Translations under genes and position numbers: made by a program
Shown here: positions 34,163 to 43,348 of the stretch, one piece after another
Numbering within the stretch: position 1 is the stretch's first letter
How the letters are laid out: the number at the start of each line of letters is the position of its first letter
The notes under the pieces: model-generated
What the model was told of the DNA's origin: nothing
Databases searched by the model: none
Seen by the model: the letters and a program-made list of their open reading frames with translations, nothing else
Source of the DNA: JAEUNX01 sp034004685
GTDB taxonomy: Bacteria > Pseudomonadota > Gammaproteobacteria > Burkholderiales > Rhodocyclaceae
Assembly (NCBI GenBank): GCA_034004685.1
Contig: JAVEWG010000021.1
Coordinates: 1 to 61,854 of the forward strand
DNA length: 61,854 nucleotides
Reading direction: 5' to 3'

Positions 34163-35218
34163 TCAGTTGATCTTCTGGGAACGCGCCCCCTGCCCACCCA
34201 CCAGCACCAGCCCGGCATCGCTGCCAGCCACGCCGTAGTAGGGCATCGGCCGGTCGGCCTTCAGGGGTGCAAGGCGGCCATCCAGGGGCCCTGACAGGAT
34301 TTCCCCCCCCAGGGTCACCAAGACCAGCCGGTTGCCGGGCAGCACAATGCCGGCGGACACGCCGGAGGTCACGCCCGTTTCAAGCTTGGCCCAAGTGCCG
34401 CCGCCGTCCTCGCTGCGGAAGGCATTGCCCCGCAGGCCGAACAGCACCAGCACGCCCTGGGTTCCCGCCAGTCCAAAATAGGATCCGCCATAGGATGTGG
34501 GGATATTGACGAAGCGCTGGCTGGCCCGATCCAGGCGCCAGAGGCTGCCCTGCTCGCCCACCATGTAGATGTCGGAACCCAGCCCCCGGATGGCGTTGAG
34601 GTGCAAGCCCCCCTCGTTGGGCACCCGGTCCGACCAGACCTGCCAGCTTTTCCCGCCATCGCCCGTTCGGAAGATCATGTTGAAGGCGCCCACCACGAAG
34701 CCGCTCTGGTCATCCTCGAACCACAGATCCAGAAAGGGCCGGCCCGGTCCTTCCTCCTGGAAGCGCCGGGCATCGTCCAGGGCCATGGCATGGCGTTCAT
34801 CCCCCGCCAGGGCTTCGAAATGCTTGACCATCAGGGCTGCTGCCTGACGGCCGTCCAGCTGCTTGATCCAGGTGTCGCCCGCATCCGTGCTGTGGAGCAC
34901 CACCCCCCCCTGCCCTACCGCCCACCCTTTCCGGGCATCGATGAACTGCACCGCGACCAGGTCAGTGCTGACCGGACAAGAAACCTGGCGCCAGTTCTGG
35001 CCACCGTTATCTGAAACAAGAATGTGCCCGCGCCGCCCCACCGCCACATGGCGACCGCCCGGGGTACGGACAACCGCGGACAACATCGAGGACGATGCGA
35101 TGGCGCTGGCCATCGCCGGTACATCCAGGGGATCCTTGAAGCCTGCGGCCTGGGCCAACGGGGTCGACAGAAATCCGAGCGCTGCCAAAAACGCGCCGAT
35201 ACACAAAGGGAAACGCAT
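34163..35218 (-). CDS. YCF48/BNR-type beta-propeller protein, periplasmic
   Basis: 351 residues from ATG 35218 with AAGGA. A signal peptide (MRFPLCIGAFLAALGFLSTPLAQA) is followed by repeated propeller blades with sites such as LVSDNGGQNWRQV, LHSTDAGDTWIKQ, FRTGDGGKSWQVW and RSEDGGGTWAKLE. This DxGxxW repeat is the YCF48/photosystem II stability-factor signature, which in non-photosynthetic bacteria marks periplasmic assembly or scaffold proteins next to MMPL transporters. It directly precedes the RND gene, so it may assist that transporter. Confidence 0.87.
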   Translation of the reverse strand: MRFPLCIGAFLAALGFLSTPLAQAAGFKDPLDVPAMASAIASSSMLSAVVRTPGGRHVAVGRRGHILVSDNGGQNWRQVSCPVSTDLVAVQFIDARKGWAVGQGGVVLHSTDAGDTWIKQLDGRQAAALMVKHFEALAGDERHAMALDDARRFQEEGPGRPFLDLWFEDDQSGFVVGAFNMIFRTGDGGKSWQVWSDRVPNEGGLHLNAIRGLGSDIYMVGEQGSLWRLDRASQRFVNIPTSYGGSYFGLAGTQGVLVLFGLRGNAFRSEDGGGTWAKLETGVTSGVSAGIVLPGNRLVLVTLGGEILSGPLDGRLAPLKADRPMPYYGVAGSDAGLVLVGGQGARSQKIN

Positions 35219-35278
35219 ACCAGTCCTTACCGAAGTGCAAACCGACGCCCTGCTGGAACCAGGCCGCGGCGAATGGAA

Positions 35279-35308
35279 ACCGCCCGGCACGAGGCCGGGC
35301 CGGGCGGT
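35279..35308 (-). terminator. GC-rich hairpin after DUF1329, weak terminator or attenuator
   Basis: Ten-base perfect arms ACCGCCCGGC (35279-35288) and GCCGGGCGGT (35299-35308) with a 10-nt loop. On the minus strand it is followed only by TTTCC, so termination is probably partial and may set the ratio of the four envelope proteins. Confidence 0.55.
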
Positions 35309-35318
35309 CACTCACGGC

Positions 35319-36695
35319 CTAGCGGCCGCTACGGGCCGCAAGGGCGTCAGGCTTGAACAAGTTCTGGGGCAAGGGCCCCTTCGGGTAGATGCCCGTTTTA
35401 CCTTCCGACATTTCCTGGGAAAGGCTGTAGAGCCCGGTGGACATGTCGTACTGGAAGGAGAACTTGGCGACCGGAACCTGGGCATCGTAGAGCTGCACCA
35501 TGCTCTGGGCACCCCAGCGGAAGAGCTTGCCGGAACCGTCCCACATCTCGGTGAGGCCCGCGCCGCTCCAGTCTTCATCCAGGTAGAACACCCGCTTGCT
35601 GTAGGTATGACGGAATTCCGGCTTCAGCTTGGCCTCCACCACCCAGACCCGGTGCAGTTCCCAACGCACCGCATCGGGATTGACGAACTTGGGACCCATC
35701 AGGGTGTCAGGCTTCTCGAAAAACTGGGCCTTGTAGGCGTTATAGGGAAGCAGCACTTCCCGCTTGCCCACCAGCTTGAAATCAAAGCGGTCCATCTTGC
35801 CCAGGAAGAGCTCGGCATCGTCGTAGGTCTTGACGCCGCCGGTGGTGGCAATCGGGGTGTCATAGGCCACGTCCGGCGACAGGCGGACCCGCCGGGTACT
35901 GGCGGAATAGCCCCACGCCCGCCGGGGCTGCTCGATGGGATCCATGTTGTCCATGAACAGGGTGCAGTCACCCACGTTGCGGGCTGGACCCACAAAATTG
36001 TAGGCCACCTTGAAATACCACCCGCCGGCGTTCTTGAGATCCTCTGCGGTGGCGCCCTCGTGGTAATAGGGCCAGCTGGCGGAGTAGTGGAAATCCCCGG
36101 CCATGATCTGCTTGCCGTTGGCATCCACGTACCAATTGCGCGCGTAGTAGTCCTGACCCGCCCCGGCGTAGCGCAGCAGGTGGTTCCACATGGCTTCATA
36201 GCCGTTCTTGGGAATGGGGAAGGGAATCCCCCCGATGGCCCCCTCCAGGACCAGATTGTTGTTGCTGGTCTTGGCCCGGGTGGCATTGGCCACCGTGTTG
36301 TCCAGAACGTATTTGGGAAGGTTCACGCTGCGGTGGGTCGGATAGACATCCACCCGGAAACCTGGCGTGCGCTTGATGAATTCCTGCATTCCCTCCGACA
36401 GCTTGTCGGCGTACTTGGCCACATTGTCGGCAGTGATGGAGTACAGGGGTTTTTCGCTGGCGAAGGGGTCCGCCCAGCGGCCGGAATTGGGCACAAATCC
36501 CGCCGGCGCCGTGGTGGTGGGCAAACCCCCGGTATAGGCGGGGATCGACCCGTCCTTGTTGGCGGCCTTTTCAGAACCAAACAGGGTCAGATTTGCCCCC
36601 AGCTGCTTCGCCTCTTCCGCGCTCACCGCCGCCTGGGCGCCACCTTGAAAGGCGGCACAAATGACCGTGGCCAGCACCATTTTTGCAAACTTCAT
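35319..36695 (-). CDS. DUF1329 family outer-membrane-associated protein
   Basis: 458 residues with AAGGAG upstream. A signal peptide (MVLATVICAAFQGGAQA) is followed by the DUF1329 pattern LGANLTLFGSEKAANKDGSIPAYTGG cut here by line; other matches are DVYPTHRSVNLP, RRVWVVEAKLKPEFRHTYSKR and YLDEDWSGAGLTEMWD. DUF1329 proteins are periplasmic, have a LolA/LolB-like fold and almost always sit beside DUF1302. Encoded 28 bp after DUF1302, so the two are co-expressed. A role in carrying hydrophobic compounds between membranes is inferred. Confidence 0.88.
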   Translation of the reverse strand: MKFAKMVLATVICAAFQGGAQAAVSAEEAKQLGANLTLFGSEKAANKDGSIPAYTGGLPTTTAPAGFVPNSGRWADPFASEKPLYSITADNVAKYADKLSEGMQEFIKRTPGFRVDVYPTHRSVNLPKYVLDNTVANATRAKTSNNNLVLEGAIGGIPFPIPKNGYEAMWNHLLRYAGAGQDYYARNWYVDANGKQIMAGDFHYSASWPYYHEGATAEDLKNAGGWYFKVAYNFVGPARNVGDCTLFMDNMDPIEQPRRAWGYSASTRRVRLSPDVAYDTPIATTGGVKTYDDAELFLGKMDRFDFKLVGKREVLLPYNAYKAQFFEKPDTLMGPKFVNPDAVRWELHRVWVVEAKLKPEFRHTYSKRVFYLDEDWSGAGLTEMWDGSGKLFRWGAQSMVQLYDAQVPVAKFSFQYDMSTGLYSLSQEMSEGKTGIYPKGPLPQNLFKPDALAARSGR

Positions 36696-36723
36696 GAAAC
36701 TGTCTCCTTGCTTTTATAGGTAT

Positions 36724-38421
36724 TTAGAAGGTGGTCTGATAGGTAAAGGCCAGATAGCCCTTGTCCTGATAGCCAGGGCCTTGCCAGCGCTTGGAGCTCT
36801 TGTCGTAGTTCTGGTTGTACCAGGTGTAGGAAAGATCCATCTGATGCCGGGCATAGGCGTTGGCGCTCAAACCAATCTTGAACACCTTGAAGCCTTCGCT
36901 GCCACCACCGTTGGTGGGGGCATTACCGTTCAGGCCGGAGGACAGCAGCAGGGGCATGGAAATGTCCACACCGGGGAGCACTTGCTGCCATACCGGGGTA
37001 AACGTAACGGTACCCGTCGTATATAAACCGTCATAGCAGCTGCGGATCGAGCCGGAGGCAGTCCGGCAGGTTGCCCAATAGCCCGGATCCTTGCCCCGGA
37101 ACAGGCTTGCGTTCTCGGTCACCTTGTCGAGCTTGGACCAGGCCAACTCCCCTACCAGACTCGCGGTATCCCAGATGCCCCAGGGGCCGGTGCTATAGGA
37201 CGCCACGCCATTGAGCAAGGCATGCCAGGTGTCGCCGATCGCCCCTTCGTTGGTGATCCGCGCCGAACTTGTGGTGGAGCTGCTCAGGGCTGCGTTGTGC
37301 CGATGGGACAGTTCCGCCCCCACCGAGATACCTCCAATGTTCTTCGAGAAGGTCAGGCCCCACAGGGACACGTCCTTGGCATAGATCGCCCGGCTGATGT
37401 TTAAATTGACCCCCAGTACCGGCGCGGCCTGGGCGGCCCAGGGGTTGAAATCATCGAACTCCCGGTAGAAGAGCCCCACCGTTCCGTCGAGCCAGTCTGG
37501 ACTCCACTTCACCCCGACCCCCCAGTTCCCTTCATCCCCTTCGGAGGGCTTGCCCCGATTCAGGCCAGACCCCTGGACCACCGTGTAATTGCCGCCACCG
37601 AAGTAGGTGCCCCCCTCCGGGTAACGGCTTGAACGCCAGTCGAACATGTACTGCCCGAGAACGGTCACGCTGGGATGGACCTGGCCAATGACGGACAGCT
37701 GGGTCACCGGCATGGCGGTTTCCTTGGCCGATGCCCCCGGGTTGGTGGCCGACTTCATCCCGTCGCTGGGCGCCTGGGAATAGGCCACTGAATGGGTGCT
37801 ACCCACAAGACCCTCGCCCCAAATCACCGCATGGCGCCCCAGCTTCACGTTCCAGGCGGTATCACCCAGATTGAAGTTGCCGAAGACGAAGGCATCCAGG
37901 AATTCGCCGGAGGGGCCTTCGTAATAGCGCTTGACGTAGTTCGACCAGGAATCGTTGACATAGCCGTGGCCACCGGTAGACGTGTAATTCGCGGGGGAAT
38001 ACTTGGGCCGATCCGGAAAAGCCATGTCATGCCAAAGGGCAGCGGAAACGCGCGCGCCGAACACCCCTTGGTAATTGAAATCAAGCTCGCTCAATATATC
38101 CAGGCGGCTGCTGATGGTTTCATTCTTGTCCGCAAAATACTCGGCACCATCGAAAACATAACCATTGGGTGCAAAGTTGGTGGCCACCGAGCGGGGATTG
38201 GCCAGTTCGATACGGGAATCCCGCCCTTGCATCCGCTGCAAGTAGTTATAGCGAATGGTGTTATCCCAGCGCAGGGAAACATCCTGACTGCCCGTATCCA
38301 GATCGAAGGCGTGAGCCCCGGACACTGCGACAGTCAGCCCCGCTGCCAAGGACACCCTGGCGGCCCGCCGCACCGCCAATGCCGCCGGTTTCAGCATATT
38401 CGGCTTTACCGATCCTTGCAT
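36724..38421 (-). CDS. DUF1302 family outer-membrane beta-barrel protein
   Basis: 565 residues from ATG 38421 with a GGAGG site; longer frames cross the upstream promoter. A signal peptide (about 1-37) ends with VSGAHA. The mature chain begins FDLDTGSQDVSLRWDNTIRY and has many alternating beta strands, ending in GYLAFTYQTTF with the C-terminal Phe of outer-membrane barrels. DUF1302 barrels occur in degraders of steroids, terpenes and long-chain compounds and are likely uptake channels. First gene of the envelope operon 38421-31700. Confidence 0.88.
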   Translation of the reverse strand: MQGSVKPNMLKPAALAVRRAARVSLAAGLTVAVSGAHAFDLDTGSQDVSLRWDNTIRYNYLQRMQGRDSRIELANPRSVATNFAPNGYVFDGAEYFADKNETISSRLDILSELDFNYQGVFGARVSAALWHDMAFPDRPKYSPANYTSTGGHGYVNDSWSNYVKRYYEGPSGEFLDAFVFGNFNLGDTAWNVKLGRHAVIWGEGLVGSTHSVAYSQAPSDGMKSATNPGASAKETAMPVTQLSVIGQVHPSVTVLGQYMFDWRSSRYPEGGTYFGGGNYTVVQGSGLNRGKPSEGDEGNWGVGVKWSPDWLDGTVGLFYREFDDFNPWAAQAAPVLGVNLNISRAIYAKDVSLWGLTFSKNIGGISVGAELSHRHNAALSSSTTSSARITNEGAIGDTWHALLNGVASYSTGPWGIWDTASLVGELAWSKLDKVTENASLFRGKDPGYWATCRTASGSIRSCYDGLYTTGTVTFTPVWQQVLPGVDISMPLLLSSGLNGNAPTNGGGSEGFKVFKIGLSANAYARHQMDLSYTWYNQNYDKSSKRWQGPGYQDKGYLAFTYQTTF

Positions 38422-38528
38422 GTTTCCTCCTGATTGTTGTTTTGCATAGCACCATTCGACGACATCGAACGTCACGACTAAAAGTGACGATCCGCATCGT
38501 TTCTTTATTTGCCATGCGCATAATGGAA

Positions 38529-38538
38529 TACGATCGTA
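38529..38538. promoter_or_regulatory. Palindrome TACGATCGTA before the DUF1302 gene
   Basis: A perfect 10-bp palindrome 108 bp before the DUF1302 start and 16 bp from the terminator of the neighbouring operon, in the place where the DUF1302 promoter should be. Possible operator; it is short enough to be chance. Confidence 0.35.
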
Positions 38539-38553
38539 CAATCGCAAAAAAAT

Positions 38554-38580
38554 AATAAGGGCACATTTCGTGCCCTTATT
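38554..38580 (-). terminator. Rho-independent terminator of the 47572-38704 operon
   Basis: Eleven-base perfect arms AATAAGGGCAC (38554-38564) and GTGCCCTTATT (38570-38580) with a 5-nt loop, followed on the minus strand by a long T-rich run (complement of 38546-38553). About 125 bp past the crotonase stop. Confidence 0.85.
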
Positions 38581-38623
38581 GAAAACAGCAATTCAGACAA
38601 CCCTATTGATTTAATACAAAATA

Positions 38624-38638
38624 TAAAACGGTGTTTTA
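38624..38638. promoter_or_regulatory. TAAAAC-N3-GTTTTA inverted repeat, same core as the 10961 TetR operator
   Basis: A perfect 15-bp inverted repeat (TAAAAC / GTTTTA around GGT). The TetR operator at 10961-10987 has the identical 6-bp arms and 3-bp spacer length. It lies between the crotonase gene end and the terminator, upstream of the DUF1302 operon. It may be a second binding site for the TetR encoded at 10202, but its distance from any start is over 200 bp. Confidence 0.45.
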
Positions 38639-38703
38639 ATCGAGATTGTCCAGCCAGATCATTAATTCATCTGCGCTTGAACGCCATGCCGGCACCACCT
38701 ATT

Positions 38704-39510
38704 TCAGCGTCCGCCCTTGCCTCCACTGAGACGCTGCTTGAGGATCTCCATGGTCGCAGCCCGTTCGTTTCCGAAAAACAGCGCACTATTTGCCAGCCGT
38801 TCCACGTTGCGCCCTTGGGCACGCCCCAGGTCACCGGCCAGTTCGATCGCCAATTTGGCCATGCGCATGGCCTCCTGAGGCTGCTTGCAGAGCTTCACGC
38901 AGAAGTCCCACGCAGCCTGTTCCAGTTCGGCATCGGGAATCACCCGATGCACAAGCCCTGCGGCCAGGGCCCGTTCGGCGTCGATCTGCTCGCTGGCCAT
39001 GATCAGCCAGCGGGCCCAATGGGTTCCCACCGTGCGCACCAGCCGGCTGGTACCGCCCGAGCCCGGAATCATGGCGATGTTCATCTCCGGCAAACCGTAT
39101 TGGGCACTCTGCCCGGCCAGGCGGAAGTCGCAGGAGAGGGACATTTCCAGCGCGCCACCCAGGCAGGGAGCATGGTGGGCCACCACGATGGGCTTCTCCA
39201 CCGCCTCCATGGCGTCGAACAGCCAGTGATAGGCGTTATCCCGGTAGTTGCGACGGAATTCGGAGGTGCTGCCGGCGGCTTCGTCCACCTTCACCGCTTC
39301 CATGGCGGAAAGATCCATCCCGGCAGAAAAATACTTGCCCGTGGAGCGGATCAGCATGACCCGCAGATCCTCCCGCAGGGTCAGGGCTTCCACCGCCCGA
39401 GCCAGGCCGTCGTACATCTCCCGGGTCAGGGCATTGAATTTCTCGGGGCGATTGAAGATCACTTCAATGATGCCGTCTCGTTCGTTGCAAAGCAGATGTG
39501 GAGTGCTCAT
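38704..39510 (-). CDS. Enoyl-CoA hydratase with both catalytic glutamates
   Basis: 268 residues with AAGG upstream. Motifs FSAGMDLSAM, LGGALEMSLSCDF and YGLPEMNIAMIPGSGGTSRL. The two catalytic Glu residues of true enoyl-CoA hydratases are present (ALEMS and LPEMN), unlike five of the other seven stand-alone crotonases in this window. It hydrates 2-enoyl-CoA. Last gene before the terminator at 38554. Chain-length preference unknown. Confidence 0.88.
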   Translation of the reverse strand: MSTPHLLCNERDGIIEVIFNRPEKFNALTREMYDGLARAVEALTLREDLRVMLIRSTGKYFSAGMDLSAMEAVKVDEAAGSTSEFRRNYRDNAYHWLFDAMEAVEKPIVVAHHAPCLGGALEMSLSCDFRLAGQSAQYGLPEMNIAMIPGSGGTSRLVRTVGTHWARWLIMASEQIDAERALAAGLVHRVIPDAELEQAAWDFCVKLCKQPQEAMRMAKLAIELAGDLGRAQGRNVERLANSALFFGNERAATMEILKQRLSGGKGGR

Positions 39511-39527
39511 GGGATACCTTCGAGGAC

Positions 39528-41048
39528 TTAGTTCAAACGGGTACGCAAGGCGTTCTTGTTCACCTTGAGCATGGGGGTCAGGGGCAATTCGGAAACGAAT
39601 TCAATCTGGTCCGGGGTTTTGTAGTCAGCCAGCCGGGCGCGGCACCACTGGCGCAATGCATCCTTATCGGGGGGGGCGGCGGGATTAGCCGGCACCACGA
39701 AGGCCACGCCGATCTCTCCGATGACCGGCGCCCCCTTGCCGACGATGGCCGCCTGAGCCACGTCAGGGTGTTCCTCCAGGACCTTCTCCACTTCCAGGGG
39801 GTAAATCTTGTAGCCACCCCGGATATAGATGTCCGACACCCGGCCCAGCAAGATCAGGTTGCCGTTGTCGTCCACTCGGCCCATGTCGTCAGCGATCAGC
39901 CAGCCGTCCGGGGTTATCGCCCGGGCCGTGGCTTCCGGGTCGTTCCAGTAGCCCCGCATCACCGCGCCGCCCCGCAAGCGGATGCGGCCAACGCTGCCTT
40001 GCGGGAGGGGTTTGCCTTCGGCATCCACCACCTGGAGCTCGACACCCTCCTGGGGCCGGCCCACCGTCCGGAACAAGACCTCGGGGGGATCATCCGAGCG
40101 GGTGCCGGAAATCGATGGCGACTCGGTCATGGCGTAGCGCACGATCATGGCGCAGCCGGTCACCCGGGTCACGGCTTCAATCAGTTCCGGCGGCACGGGC
40201 GCGGTGGATGCCCCGCAAAACCGCAAGGCGGAGAGATCCGCCCGCTCCCACTCGGGCAGCTCGATCAACTTGGCCCACTGGGTGGGCACGCCGAAGGCCG
40301 CGGTGATCCGCTCCTCCACCATCAGGCGCAACATCTCCGCGGCGGACCACACCGGCGGCGTGAGTACATAGGTCACGGCGAAGGCAACCTGCTGCCATTG
40401 CTTGGCCATGTAGCCAGCATGGGCGAAGGGCAAGGGAATCAAACAGCGATCGTAGGCCGCCGCCATCACGCCCGCGGTGGAAACCGCTGACTTGAGATTA
40501 CGATGATCGAACCAGGCCCCCTTGGGCAAGCCGGTGGTGCCGCTGGTCCATACGATGCAGGCGGGCGCATCGGGCGCCACGGCAGGCAGTTTCAGATCAG
40601 CGATGTCCCGCTGACAGGCGGCTGCCAACTCCCCGCGCCGGAGTTGCGGGAGGGGTGTATCGGTCCCGGGCTGGACAAAGGTGTCTTCGCAGATCACCAG
40701 CCTGGGCGAGGATTTGGCGAAGATCGCCTGGATCTCCCGCGGACCCAGCCGGGTATTGATGCCGCTGGCCACGCCCCCGACCAGCAGGATCGCGGCGGCA
40801 CAGATGGCGTAATCGGTGGATGAGGGCAGGACGATCGCCACCGGATCCCCAGGGCGAATGCCCCGCTCCAGCAGCAGGGCCGCCAGCCCCTGGGCCCGAC
40901 GGGCCCATTGGGCATAGCTCAACCGTTCGTTGCCGCTGACGAAGGCCTCCCGCTCACCGAACTGCTCTCCGGCTGCCAGCAGCGCCTCGCCAAAATTGCT
41001 GTAATCCCCTACCAGAGCCGGCCGGCCCCACTCCCCTGCATCGCTCAC
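39528..41048 (-). CDS. AMP-forming acyl-CoA synthetase
   Basis: 506 residues from GTG 41048 (GAGGAG 8 nt upstream); TTG 41051 in the same frame is the alternative. AMP motif CIVWTSGTTGLPKGAW, then FCGASTAPVPPELIEAV, GWLIADDMGRVDDNGNLILL and GRVSDIYIRGGYKIYPLEVE, ending LTPMLKVNKNAL with the adenylation Lys. FadD13/cyclohexanecarboxylate-ligase-like. Converts a free acid to acyl-CoA. 17 bp before the crotonase, so in the same operon. Confidence 0.9.
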   Translation of the reverse strand: MSDAGEWGRPALVGDYSNFGEALLAAGEQFGEREAFVSGNERLSYAQWARRAQGLAALLLERGIRPGDPVAIVLPSSTDYAICAAAILLVGGVASGINTRLGPREIQAIFAKSSPRLVICEDTFVQPGTDTPLPQLRRGELAAACQRDIADLKLPAVAPDAPACIVWTSGTTGLPKGAWFDHRNLKSAVSTAGVMAAAYDRCLIPLPFAHAGYMAKQWQQVAFAVTYVLTPPVWSAAEMLRLMVEERITAAFGVPTQWAKLIELPEWERADLSALRFCGASTAPVPPELIEAVTRVTGCAMIVRYAMTESPSISGTRSDDPPEVLFRTVGRPQEGVELQVVDAEGKPLPQGSVGRIRLRGGAVMRGYWNDPEATARAITPDGWLIADDMGRVDDNGNLILLGRVSDIYIRGGYKIYPLEVEKVLEEHPDVAQAAIVGKGAPVIGEIGVAFVVPANPAAPPDKDALRQWCRARLADYKTPDQIEFVSELPLTPMLKVNKNALRTRLN

Positions 41049-41140
41049 CAACCTGTCTCCTCAAAATGTTCTTTTTTGAGGCGGCGGATGTTGGCCTCCG
41101 CCTTTGCCCCATGCCTGTGTCGCGGTTCCCGGGCGGTGTT

Positions 41141-43348
41141 TCAGCCCCGGGTCTTGGGCAAGCCCAGGGCGTCCTCAGCGATCATGCTGCGCTGGACTTC
41201 GCTGGCGCCCCCCCACACGGTGGACGGAATGGCGACCCGACTCTCCAGCTCCAGGCGTTCCAGGGCTTCATGCCCACCCAGCAAGGAATCCGGCGCGGCA
41301 AGCGCCATCAGCTCGGCAGTACACGAAATCCAGGACTCCGACCCGAACAACTTGGCCATGGGCCCGAAGGACTTTTGCCCACGATTGGCCTCGGAGGCCC
41401 ACATGGAACGGTGGGTCAGGGCATCGGTTACCAGCACGTGGGCTGCCACCCGGGCCAAACCCCGCCGAACCTCCGGATCGGCCACCGGGGCCTGGGCCTT
41501 GCCCGTGCCATCCATCGCCCACTCCTTGGCATGCCGCAGCACCTGCTGCAGGCCCTGGGCGAAATAGGCGTTGCCCCCCTGCTCCATGGCCAGGGCCGCC
41601 GCCATCGCCTTGACCCCCCCATCCACAGTACCGATGCGGTAGCGGTCGGGCACCCGAACGCCGGAGTAGTAGGTGATATTGGTGCGCTCGTTGGAGAGGG
41701 TCTTGACCTCATGGGCCTCATAACCCTTCTGGCGGGTGGGCACCAGGAACAGGGTCACCCCGGCGTGCTTGGGCACGTCGGGATTGGTGCGGGCCAGGAG
41801 CAGCACGTAGTCGGCCAGGTGGCCCTGGCTGGTGAACATCTTCTGCCCGTCGATGACCCAGTCATCGCCATCCCGCACTGCCTTGGTCTTGGCCGCGAAC
41901 ACATCGGAGCCACAGGACGGTTCGGTGTAACCCAGGGCGCAAAACACCTCGCCCCGGGCGATGCCGGGCAGCACTTCGGCTTGAACCTCGGGGGTACCGA
42001 ACAGCATCACCATCTTGGCAACCATGTCCGCCACGTCCACCAGGGCGAAGCCCCAGCCATACTCCGCCAGCACGCCGCGGATTGCCACGCTCTCGAAGCA
42101 GTCCCGCCCGGCGCCCCCCACGCTCTTGGGCCAGGTGGGGTACAGCAGCCCGGCCTGGGCCAGCTTCTTGAGGAATTCCGGATGGTAGCCATCCTGACTA
42201 TGCCGGGCGAAGGCCCGCAGCTCATCCGTAAGATTGGCCTCGAAGAAAGCCCGGGCCTCGGCCGCCGCCTGGATGGAGGCCTCGCCATAGTCGAAATCAA
42301 CGCCGATCTCGCCAGCCGCCGGCAAGGCGACGGTATCGGCAAAACCGAACAGGCGATCGCCGGCACGGCCCAGCTCCTTGGCGGGATCGCCCCCCATCAG
42401 GGACAGGGCCCGGGCCCGGCGGAAGTAGATCTGGGCATCGTATTCCAAAGTCATGCCATAGCCACCAAAGGCGCGCATGGCCTTGACGGTTGCCTTGGGG
42501 GCCGCCTGGCTCATCCACCAGCAGGCCAGGGATACCTGGGCCGCCGCGTCGGGCTGGCCCTTGGCCACGGCGAACACTGCCTGCCACAGGGCCAGGATGC
42601 CGCCGTCCACATCAGTCACCGCATCGGCCAGGGGATGGGCCAAGCCTTGATAGCTGCCGATGGGCCGATCGAAGGCATGACGCTCGCAGGCGTAGGTAGC
42701 GGCCTGCTCCAGGGCGGCCCGGGCGAGGCCGCCCTGGGTTGCCGCCGTCAGCAGCTTCCACTCCTCGATAGCGGCCTGGTAAGCGTCGACAGCGCCATCC
42801 CCCTTGGCCAGAAGAACCCTCGGACCATTCAGGGCCCACCGCGCCAGGGGCAGCGCCTGACCGGCTTCCAGCACCGGTGCTTCCTGGGGTGTCGCTAGAT
42901 AGAGGGCATCCCCTTCCAGGCACACCACTCCGTCGGCCACGGCGCCGGCCGGCACCAGCTGGCGCTGGCCAGCCGCCACGGGATGGAGGGCCACCGAGGC
43001 AATGGCGGAGCCGTCTCCGAGCCGGGTTAGCCACTGGTTGGCGACCTCGCCGCCAGCCAGGGCCAGCAGACGCGCCGCCACGATGCATTCCACCAGGGGC
43101 ACGGAGGCCAGATTCCGCCCGGCCTGCCCGGCCACCAGTAGTCCGTCGAACAGACTCATGTCACCGCCACCCTGGGCGGCCGGAACCCGCATCAGGGGCA
43201 AGCCCATGCCCACCACCCCCGCCCACAAGTCCGGGTCATGGCCCAGGGGTTCGGCGGCGCGCACCCGCGCCGGGGTGGATTCCTGGCGGAAGAATTTTTC
43301 CACCGCTTCTTGAAGGAGTTTTTGCTCTTCGGATAATTCCAGATTCAT
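41141..43348 (-). CDS. Fused tandem acyl-CoA dehydrogenase
   Basis: 735 residues, twice the normal length, with two acyl-CoA dehydrogenase modules. Module 1 (about 1-345) has CERHAFDRPIGSYQGLAHPLAD and RAFGGYGMTLEYDAQIYFRR and no catalytic Glu, like the chain at 25971. Module 2 (about 355-735) has CALGYTEPSCGSDVFAAK, FTSQGHLADYVLLLART and VWGGASEVQRSMI. Its probable base is the Glu in ALAMEQGGNAYF, at the same site as FERH in the chain at 24796. The fusion is a single-chain version of the heteromeric ChsE-type enzymes and likely handles bulky or branched acyl-CoA. Its ATG overlaps the previous stop by 4 bp. Confidence 0.88.
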   Translation of the reverse strand: MNLELSEEQKLLQEAVEKFFRQESTPARVRAAEPLGHDPDLWAGVVGMGLPLMRVPAAQGGGDMSLFDGLLVAGQAGRNLASVPLVECIVAARLLALAGGEVANQWLTRLGDGSAIASVALHPVAAGQRQLVPAGAVADGVVCLEGDALYLATPQEAPVLEAGQALPLARWALNGPRVLLAKGDGAVDAYQAAIEEWKLLTAATQGGLARAALEQAATYACERHAFDRPIGSYQGLAHPLADAVTDVDGGILALWQAVFAVAKGQPDAAAQVSLACWWMSQAAPKATVKAMRAFGGYGMTLEYDAQIYFRRARALSLMGGDPAKELGRAGDRLFGFADTVALPAAGEIGVDFDYGEASIQAAAEARAFFEANLTDELRAFARHSQDGYHPEFLKKLAQAGLLYPTWPKSVGGAGRDCFESVAIRGVLAEYGWGFALVDVADMVAKMVMLFGTPEVQAEVLPGIARGEVFCALGYTEPSCGSDVFAAKTKAVRDGDDWVIDGQKMFTSQGHLADYVLLLARTNPDVPKHAGVTLFLVPTRQKGYEAHEVKTLSNERTNITYYSGVRVPDRYRIGTVDGGVKAMAAALAMEQGGNAYFAQGLQQVLRHAKEWAMDGTGKAQAPVADPEVRRGLARVAAHVLVTDALTHRSMWASEANRGQKSFGPMAKLFGSESWISCTAELMALAAPDSLLGGHEALERLELESRVAIPSTVWGGASEVQRSMIAEDALGLPKTRG

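Noticed and set aside
43345..43348. Frameshift between ligase and dehydrogenase
   Set aside because: The overlap is a normal ATGA stop/start, and both proteins are full length.
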